Source: Euonymus europaeus (Eukaryota > Streptophyta > Magnoliopsida > Celastrales > Celastraceae). Taken from it: DNA of 64,000 nt. The stretch lies in the NCBI GenBank assembly GCA_963580455.1, contig OY756971.1, positions 18,313,001 through 18,377,000 on the forward strand. Reading direction: 5' to 3'. The translations under genes and the position numbers were made by a program. Position 1 is the stretch's first letter; each line of letters begins with the position of its first letter. This document shows, piece by piece, positions 57,511 to 64,000 of the stretch. Below the pieces are notes generated by a model. That model was not told where the DNA came from and made no database searches. It saw nothing but the letters and a program-made list of their open reading frames with translations.

Positions 57511-58542
57511 CTACCGATGAAAATTTTGCACTGCATTCACCTCTGCTTCAGGAAAAGTGCCCCCTCTAGGACATGTATGAGTAGGATGGTCTGTGCCCGC
57601 ACAAATACCACAAGGATCTATATTTCTGCTCAACAAATTCACAACAGCATCAAGTTTTCTAGCCATGGCTGCCATTTCAGTATTTGGAGTACCAGCTTCA
57701 TAGATAGTTGCTCTGGAACCAGTCACATCTCTGAAGTCCCACTGTGAGGAATTGGCTATGACATTTTCAATAATCACAGTAGCCTCAGTGGGTTCCTTTG
57801 CCATAATATTCCCTCCAGTAGCTGCATCCAACCGATGGCGGCATTCATCTGATAAGTTCTGATAAAAGTATAGCATAATCTGCCATGGTAAGAATTGGTG
57901 ATGTGGACAGCTGATAAGCAGGGTTTTATATCTCCCCCAAGCTTGATAAAGTGGCTCTCTCTTATTCTGTCTGAAATGAAAGATTTGGTCTCTCAACCGT
58001 TGTATCTTCGATTGAGTATAGAATTTCTGAATAAATTTTGCAGACAATTGGTCCCAAGAGGTGATAGAATTGGCGGATAAGGTCTTGAACCAGTTCTTCG
58101 CTTCTCCCTTAAGAGAGAAAGGAAATAGCTTGAGGCGAATGAATTCAGCAGTGATTCCTTGAATTTGTTGTGTACCACATATTTCCAAGAAATTATCAAT
58201 ATGATCACTGGCATCTTGATTCTCCTCTCCTGAAAAAGAGGGAAGCAAATTAATCATGTAGCCCTTAATTTCATAAGATAAATTAGGAGCAATAGTCGGA
58301 AAAACTATGCAGGATTGCCGAGTGGTGAATTGAGGCATAGAAAAATCATGTATAGTGTGAGGGGCATTTGCATTAGCGCCATTATCATCAACTCCCTCAT
58401 GGTGTTCTTCCATCTTGTCTTTCTCAAGATTGTCTCCAAGAAATCGCTCACTAGATGAGCTAGAAGGAGAAGATAAAGAATGTGTGGGAGAGTGTTCTCC
58501 AAGAGTTTGCTTGTCTTTCTTATTTAGACGTCCACGTCCCAA
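57511..58542 (-). pseudogene. Athila gag
   Basis: The 343-codon frame carries the Ty3-type gag domain: LPSFSGEENQDASDHIDNFL, FIRLKLFPFSLKGEAKNWF, WDQLSAKFIQKFY and REPLYQAWGRYKTLL. Near the end CGICAGTDHPTHTC is a CCHC zinc knuckle with all four ligands kept. The frame is intact up to 57511, where a stop separates it from the protease part. Gag packages the element RNA. The start lies about 160 bases inside the primer site, as expected. Confidence 0.92.
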
Positions 58543-58700
58543 ATTTGGATCAATAGGAAAAATTTATGTGTCTTGTGAACGTCGTCCTTGCATGAACTAC
58601 AAAGAACAAATGAAACAAATAAGCTAACTAAAAACTCAGCAAGAATCTCAACGATGTATATGATTATCTATGTAGACAAAAATGGGTTAAATATAAGCTA

Positions 58701-58722
58701 CCATCCCTGGCAACGGCGTCAT
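58701..58722 (-). other. primer-binding site, tRNA-Asp type
   Basis: The minus strand reads ATGACGCCGTTGCCAGGG five bases after the 5' LTR. Athila elements typically have TGGCGCCGTTGCCGGGG, complementary to tRNA-Asp, so this is the same site with a few changes. Confidence 0.75.
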
Positions 58723-58727
58723 AAACT

Positions 58728-60094
58728 TGTTGGGTCTAAAATAACCTACTAGCAAGTGTACTAGTCAGAGGAATAATACAAGTGGTCAGTAGGGATCGTA
58801 TCCACAGAGACGGAGATATAATTTAATCCAAATATTTAGTCATACATATACATATATAATACAAGAAAATAAAGTTCCACTTAATATGATTTGGTTATAA
58901 TTAAAAGGACTCAAACACTAAGAGTAAATATTTATGGTTTTTCCAATGACTTATGCCAATGCCACAACACGTCACCACTAAATAAATTAGTTCAATGTAA
59001 TGAGTTTTAATCAACTATGGAAAACACCAAGGCATTGGAATTCACCGAGAGCCAATAATTTGCAAAGAAAATTAATTCATTCATACACTTATCAATCAGG
59101 ATATAATAAATCCGTACTTAGGTCGGTTTTAGCACACCTAAGCTATGTTCCCTCAAATCAAATGCTAGCCATATTATTGGTCTAGATTGGATATTCCTAC
59201 AACATTCTAGCCATCTTATTGGTCTAAATATGATTAGGAATTCATGAAGCATGATGAACATGGAATCTATACAATATTGTTCCTAATCAAAGGTAAACAA
59301 TAATTGCAATCTATAATCTCAAGAAGCATGATTTACTTGACATTTTACCATCTAGCAAATCCATCACACAAACTCCTCCAAACCCTAAGTGATGATCAAT
59401 CACAAAGAGCAAAAAGAGAATTGCATTAAGCATAGAAATCATAGATTTATACCCAAATAGCCTTATGTAATCATAAACGAAGTCTTAAACAAATCATTCA
59501 ACCCAAGGCTTCATCCAAGCCTTGGCAATAGGAAGCTTAGTCACACATGTAAAGTAAGGAAAGCAAAGAAAGAGAAGGAATCATGTTGATTTCACCAAAG
59601 ATTTCAAGAAGATCCAAGATCTAGATGAAGACTCCTCTTTCTAGCCTTGAAAGACCCTGTTTTCTTCTCCTCTCTCTGTCTGGAAAAACGGCTCCCTCCA
59701 AACAATATGTTCCCCCTGGTTTTAGGGTTCCATGGTATTAAAATCCTGGAAAACCCGCGGGGCGCCTAGGCATGTAGTTTCCACCGCCTAGGCACCCATC
59801 GCCTAGGCGTGTGATTTTCCACCGCCTAGGCGGTTTCCTGATTATTTTTGCAGTAGTTCCGCTGCCTTGGGCGCTCCTTTCTGCTCCTAGGCATGTAGGA
59901 ATCACGCCCAGGGCAGTGATCATCCTGTCCAGCTTCATATCTGCCAAAACCGCCCTGATTTATAGCGTTTTAATCCGGACTGCAATTTACCTACCATAAT
60001 TAATAACAATAGATTAATAAACTTATTTCATCACATTAAAAGCATAAAAGAGGATTATTTAACCAGAAAATAATAGGTATATTCATACCTATCA
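58728..60094 (-). repeat. 5' LTR of the Athila-type element
   Basis: It is the partner of 36402-37780, with the same ends. It lacks one 12-bp unit in the palindrome cluster (59755-59830), and several CGCCTAGGCG sites have become CGCCTAGGCA or similar. Confidence 0.95.
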
Positions 60095-60099
60095 ATAGC

Positions 60100-60667
60100 C
60101 TACTTCTCAATGCAATCATCTTTTCTCTTCATGAGTCTGTGCTACCCTTGTTAGGTGATGTCTCTACAAGTGCCGACACATGGAACAAGCTACATCAGCT
60201 CTTTGCCAACACTTCTAGGTCACGAAAAATCCAATTACGTCAACAGTTACACAACCTTGAGCGTGACAATCGTTCCATTGAGGAGTACCTTCAAGTTGTT
60301 CGACAAATTATCGATAAGCTCGCTTTAGTCAAAGCCAGTGTCAACGACGATGATCTGGTTCTCTATGTGCTTGATGGTTTGGGATCTGATTATAAAGGCA
60401 TCGTTGATTCCATTAGGGGCCGTGAAAATCCCATAACTTTTGATGATTTGCGCGAAAGACTTCTTAGTCAAGAAGCATATCAAGCAGTTTGAACAGAACC
60501 AAACCACTAGTGTTGCTACTGCCTTTTACTCACAACACCAAGCCTCAGGTCGTTCCTCCCAAGCACAATCTGACAAAGGACGTAATTTTCCGCCTTGGAA
60601 TCAATCTGGGCGAGGTAATGGACAAAGAGGTCAGTTTACCAATGGCGGCGGCTCCTTTCAAACATAG
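60100..60667 (+). pseudogene. Copia gag, C-terminal part
   Basis: This continues 36150-36401. STSADTWNKLHQLFANTSRS and RSIEEYLQVVRQIIDKLALV are capsid segments of Ale/Retrofit-type gag. A frame change near 60440-60490 breaks the link to the G/Q/S-rich linker. A TAG at 60665-60667 follows. Confidence 0.9.
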
Positions 60668-61149
60668 AACACTTTCTCAAATAATGGAAATTATCGTCCT
60701 CGTCAACGAATTTTTTGCCAAATATGTGAGAAGCCGGGTCACTCTGCTCGTACATGCCAAAAACTAAAATCTTTTGTGCAAGATTTTGCTCCTGCTGCTA
60801 ACTATGCATACAGCTCAGCTGGATCGACTTCTGCTTCCATTCCAGGCACTGTTCAACCATGGCTTGTTGATTCTGGAGCCAGCCATCACATGACATCTGA
60901 CCTTGGAAATTTATCTATTCATTCTGAATATGATGGCACGGATGAAGTTCACAACGGGGACGGCTCAGGTTTTATGGTTACTCACTGTGGCACTAGTCAT
61001 CTTTGCACACCAAAGAAAAAAATTTCTCTTAACTAATACATTTTGTGTTTCTGCTTTAAAGAAAAATTTGCTATCAGTTCATCAATTTACAAAAACCAAT
61101 AATGTGTTTATTGAATTTCATGCTGACTGGTTTGTTGTTAAATCTTAGA
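60668..61149 (+). pseudogene. Copia zinc knuckle and protease
   Basis: CQICEKPGHSARTC (about 60717-60758) is a complete CCHC knuckle for nucleic-acid binding. WLVDSGASHHMTSD (about 60861-60902) is the aspartic protease active site. A frameshift near 61010 and a TAG at 61147-61149 interrupt the reading frame. Confidence 0.9.
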
Positions 61150-62115
61150 CTTCAAAGGTTCCTCTGGCTCGAGGAAGATGCATTGATGGTGTTTACCAAT
61201 TTTCTGCACCCCGATCCATCTCTGTTCATGTTGCTCAAAAGATTTCCTTAGATACCTGGCACAATCGTTTAGGACATCCAAATCTTGTGCTTTTTCGAAG
61301 TCTACTTCACACTATTAATTTGCCCTGTGCACCCTCTAATGTCTCTCTTGTTTGTAACTCTTGCTCTATTAATAAAATTCATAAGCTTCCTTTTGGTCAA
61401 TCTACTTTATCATCATCTGCTCCTCTTCAACTTTTATTTTCTGATGTATGGGGACCAGCCTCTGTTCCCTCCATCACAGGCCACAAATATTATTTTTTAT
61501 TTGTTGATCACTTTACTAGATACTCTTGGATTTTTCCCTTAGTCCAAAAGTCTGATACATTAACTATTTTTCTTCAGTTTCGTAAAATAGTTGAAAATCA
61601 ATTCAATTATACTATCAAAACTCTCTACACCGATAATGGAGGAGAATTCATTAAGCTTAAATCTACTCTCTCCTCCCTTGGGATTTCTTGGCTTCAAGCA
61701 CCACCTTACACTCCTCAACATGTCGGTATGGTTGAACGTAAACATCGGCATCTTGTTGAAACGGGTAAAACCCTCTTATCTCATGCCAACCTTCCCTATA
61801 AATTCTGATCTCTTGCTTTTGAAGCTGCAAATTATTTAATCAACCGGATGCCCATCTCTCCCCTCAAAAATCAGTCCCCTTATCATCTCCTTTTTCATCA
61901 ATTACCTAATTATTTCAAACTTCGCACCTTTGGCTGCCTTTGCTATCCTTGGTTGCATCCCTACACAACTAGCAAACTTCAACCTCGATCCACTCCATGC
62001 ATCTTTGTTGGTTATTCCAACTCTCAAAGTTCCTTTAAATGTTACGATCCTCTCTCTAAGAAAATCTATCTGTCTTGTCATGTTATCTTTCACGAAAATA
62101 TTTGTCCTAGTCTTT
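61150..62115 (+). pseudogene. Copia integrase
   Basis: The order is the pre-integrase zinc segment (WHNRLGHPN ... CNSCSINK), the core FSDVWGPA with the first catalytic aspartate, YTDNGGEFIKL with the second, HVGMVERKHRHLVE with the glutamate, then INRMP...PYHLLF and FVGYSNSQ. A TGA at 61806-61808 stands where a tryptophan codon is usual. The three catalytic residues are all present. Confidence 0.92.
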
Positions 62116-63410
62116 CTCAGTCTAGTACAGCCTCATGTTCTCTTGATATTGTGCATTCTGGTCCTTTACCGAATCCTAATGTTCTGCCCTCTTTACCTGC
62201 TCCTGGAGTTCCCTCTTCTGTTCCAGTTACCATTATTCCTTCTTCGGCGTCTGCCTCTGCACCTTTTGTTGCTTCCAGCTCTTCTTTACCATGTTCTATG
62301 TCCACCTCCCTTCCTTCTCCCTCCTCTTCTACTGAGTCTTTGCCAGGACCACCTCCTCCTCCTTCACGCACTCATTCCATGGCTACTCGCTCTATGCATA
62401 ACATTTATAAGCCCAAGATTCTTCATCATTCTACCCTTCACCCAGTTCCTCCCTCCTATGAACCTCACACTATCTATGAAGCTCTTCAGTCTCCCCACTG
62501 GACCGCAGCTATGCAAGCAGAAATCTCAGCCTTGCATCATCATCATACTTGGTCTCTTATTCCTCCTGACCCTTCCCATCGTCATATTGGTTCCAAATGG
62601 GTCTTTCGTCTCAAACGAAACCCGGATGGCAGTATTCATCGCTACAAGGCACGCCTCGTAGCTCAAGGTTTTCTTCAACGTCCAGGCATCGACTACTCTT
62701 AAACTTTTAGTCCTGTTGTCAAACCTGCCACTATTCGCCTTGTTCTTTCCATTGCGGTTCTCCGTCATTGGCCCATCAAACAACTTGACATCAACAATGC
62801 TTTTCTCAATGGTTCTCTAACCGAAACTGTCATTATGAAACAACCTCCTGGTTTTGTTGATTCCCGTTTTCCTAAACATCACTGTCTCTTGCACAAATCC
62901 AATTATGGGTTGAAGCAAGCTCCTCGAGCTTGGTTCACCGCTCTTCGCGATGCTTTTCATCAATTTGGTTTTGTCACTTCCAAAGCTGATTGTTCGCTTT
63001 TTATTTCTCATTCTTCCAATGATGTTCTTTATATTTTGGTCTATGTTGATGACCTTATTATAACTGGTTCTGACTTACCCTTGCTTCAAAAAGTTACTGC
63101 AGCTTTGTCTCACAGGTTTTCTCTGAAGGATTTAGGTGATCTCTCCTACTTTCTTGGTATTGAAGTTGTGCGCACCTCTACTGGTCTGTTCTTATGTTAG
63201 CAAAAGTACATTCGTGATTTACTTCATAAAGCCTCCATGCTTGATGCCAAATCAGTGGAGACTCCCCTTCCTTCCAAGTTCAATTTTTCTCAGCATTATG
63301 GAACTACTCTCTCGGATGGTTCTCTTTACCGCCAACTGGTTGGGGGACTTCAGTATTTGTCGTTGACTAGGCCTGACATATGTTTTGCTGTCAATAAACT
63401 TGCACAGTAA
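62116..63410 (+). pseudogene. Copia reverse transcriptase
   Basis: After a serine/proline-rich linker (62116-62380) the frame has WTAAMQAEISAL, GSKWVFRLKRNPDGS, RYKARLVAQGF, QLDINNAFLNG, YGLKQAPRAWF and the catalytic YVDDLIITGSD, then LGIEVVR and SYRQLVGGLQYL-like sequence. In-frame stops are at 62700-62702 (TAA), 63198-63200 (TAG) and about 63408-63410 (TAA). Apart from the stops the domain is well kept. Confidence 0.93.
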
Positions 63411-64000
63411 CTGTCCAAGCCTACTACTGCCCATCTCCAAATTCTCAAAAGGCTGCTTCGCTACCTGAAAGGCACGGTTCATCATGGCATATTTCTCTCT
63501 GCATCGGCTTCCTTCAAAATTTGCGCATATTCGGACTCTGACTGGGCTGGTAACCCTGATGACCGCTCCTCAGTTTCCTCATTCATCATCTTTTTCGGTC
63601 ACAGCCCCATCTCCTGGCGGTCTCGTAAACAGCGGGCCATTGCTCGGTCTTCAACCAAGGCGGAATATAGGTCTCTTGCTTCCACTGCCTCTGAAGTTGT
63701 CTGGATTTTTAGTCTTCTGTGTGAACTTCATATACTGCTGCCAACTACTCATGTTCTTCTTTGTGACAATCTTGGTGCTACCCATTTGAGCGACAATCCT
63801 GTTATGCATTCTCGGATGAAGCATATTGCTATCGATCTTCATTTTCTACGTGATCTTGTCAACAAAGGAGTTATTCAAGTTCGTCATATCTCTACTAAAT
63901 ACCAGCTTGCTGATTTATTGACCAAATCCCTGCGTCGTCCTCAATATCTATCTCTGCGCTCCAAGATCCGTCTCCTTGATGGATCCATGATCTTGCGGGG
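63411..64000 (+). pseudogene. Copia RNase H and element 3' end
   Basis: The frame has AYSDSDWAGNPDDRSS, SRKQRAIARSSTKAEYRSLA, LLCDNLGATHLS, MKHIAIDLHFLRD and ADLLTKSL, the full Copia RNase H. It stays open to the window end. GCGGGG at 63995-64000 is the likely start of the polypurine tract; the 3' LTR is outside. Confidence 0.92.

Larger units (their letters stand above)
36402..60094 (-). mobile_element. Athila-type Gypsy retrotransposon inside Copia gag (nest level 2)
   Basis: LTRs of 1379 bp (36402-37780) and 1367 bp (58728-60094) enclose a minus-strand coding order of gag, protease, reverse transcriptase, RNase H, integrase and an extra downstream ORF. That order, the long LTRs and the tRNA-Asp-like primer site point to the Athila clade. 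The 5-base flanks are ATAAC (36397-36401) and ATAGC (60095-60099), one mismatch apart. The two LTRs are very similar; the 12-bp length gap comes mainly from one missing unit in the CCTAGG-rich part. Later insertions break reverse transcriptase and integrase, and gag and env-like frames have stops. Confidence 0.93.
35801..64000 (+). mobile_element. host Copia LTR retrotransposon, cut by the window end (nest level 1)
   Basis: The element starts at TGTGGAGGCC (35801). A perfect initiator-Met primer-binding site follows at 36103-36114, then gag. After a 23.7-kb insertion (36402-60094) gag resumes and is followed by zinc knuckle, protease, integrase, reverse transcriptase and RNase H to the window end. 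The last bases, GCGGGG, look like the polypurine tract, so the 3' LTR should start at once beyond 64000. Protein order and motifs place it in the Ale/Retrofit-like part of Copia. At least five in-frame stops and one or two frameshifts make it inactive. Confidence 0.9.

Noticed and set aside
61930..62661. Long plus-strand open frame of 243 codons, leucine/proline-rich
   Set aside because: It is an alternative-frame shadow of the Copia integrase and reverse transcriptase linker, which has the recognisable motifs in another frame.

Overview
This is plant nuclear DNA, most likely from a eudicot. The evidence is a spliced gene with plant-style GT-AG introns, a CEP peptide-hormone gene, plant Copia and Athila-type Gypsy retrotransposons, MULE/hAT-like DNA elements, a tRNA-derived SINE and AT-rich intergenic DNA. 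I cannot name the species.

Only two host genes are well supported. At 6213-6521 (+) an intronless gene encodes a 102-residue secreted precursor that ends with one textbook 15-residue CEP hormone domain. At 24133-28338 (+) a six-exon gene encodes a three-RRM RNA-binding protein of the RBP45/RBP47 family. Its splice phases close to a 430-residue protein, and a SINE with a perfect 19-bp target duplication sits in its second intron. A third possible gene start at 35573-35647 is weak.

Layout: 1-6.1 kb is intergenic with decayed LTR-like DNA. The CEP gene follows, then a 185-bp tandem duplication. A Copia deletion derivative lies at 7.9-9.4 kb and a decayed chromovirus-type Gypsy tail at 12.06-12.55 kb. 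A complete but dead minus-strand Copia element with 329-bp LTRs occupies 12924-18731. A MULE-like element at 20402-22626 carries host gene scraps, including the C-terminal end of a sphingolipid delta-8 desaturase. The RBP47 gene is followed by a hAT-type MITE (29349-29742), a 2.64-kb long-TIR element set in a TA microsatellite (30721-33360) and a second MULE-like element (33765-34903).

From 35801 to the window end is a four-level nest. A plus-strand Copia element (35801 to beyond 64000) has its gag split by a minus-strand Athila-like Gypsy element (36402-60094). The Athila reverse transcriptase is split by a solo LTR (44081-55328, 5-bp duplication AACCT). That solo LTR is split by a non-coding LARD (44768-53253, LTRs of about 1.86 and 1.90 kb, duplication TTCTT). 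A 0.7-kb palindromic insertion (42105-42804) also interrupts the Athila integrase.

Most of the window is therefore transposon-derived. No unknown multi-gene system was found. The most unusual signals are the gene-capturing MULE, the LARD with an antisense coiled-coil ORF, the palindromic insertion with 19-bp direct repeats, and the CCTAGG-centred palindrome and hairpin clusters inside the Athila element. All boundaries, repeats and translations were read by eye; no database search was run.
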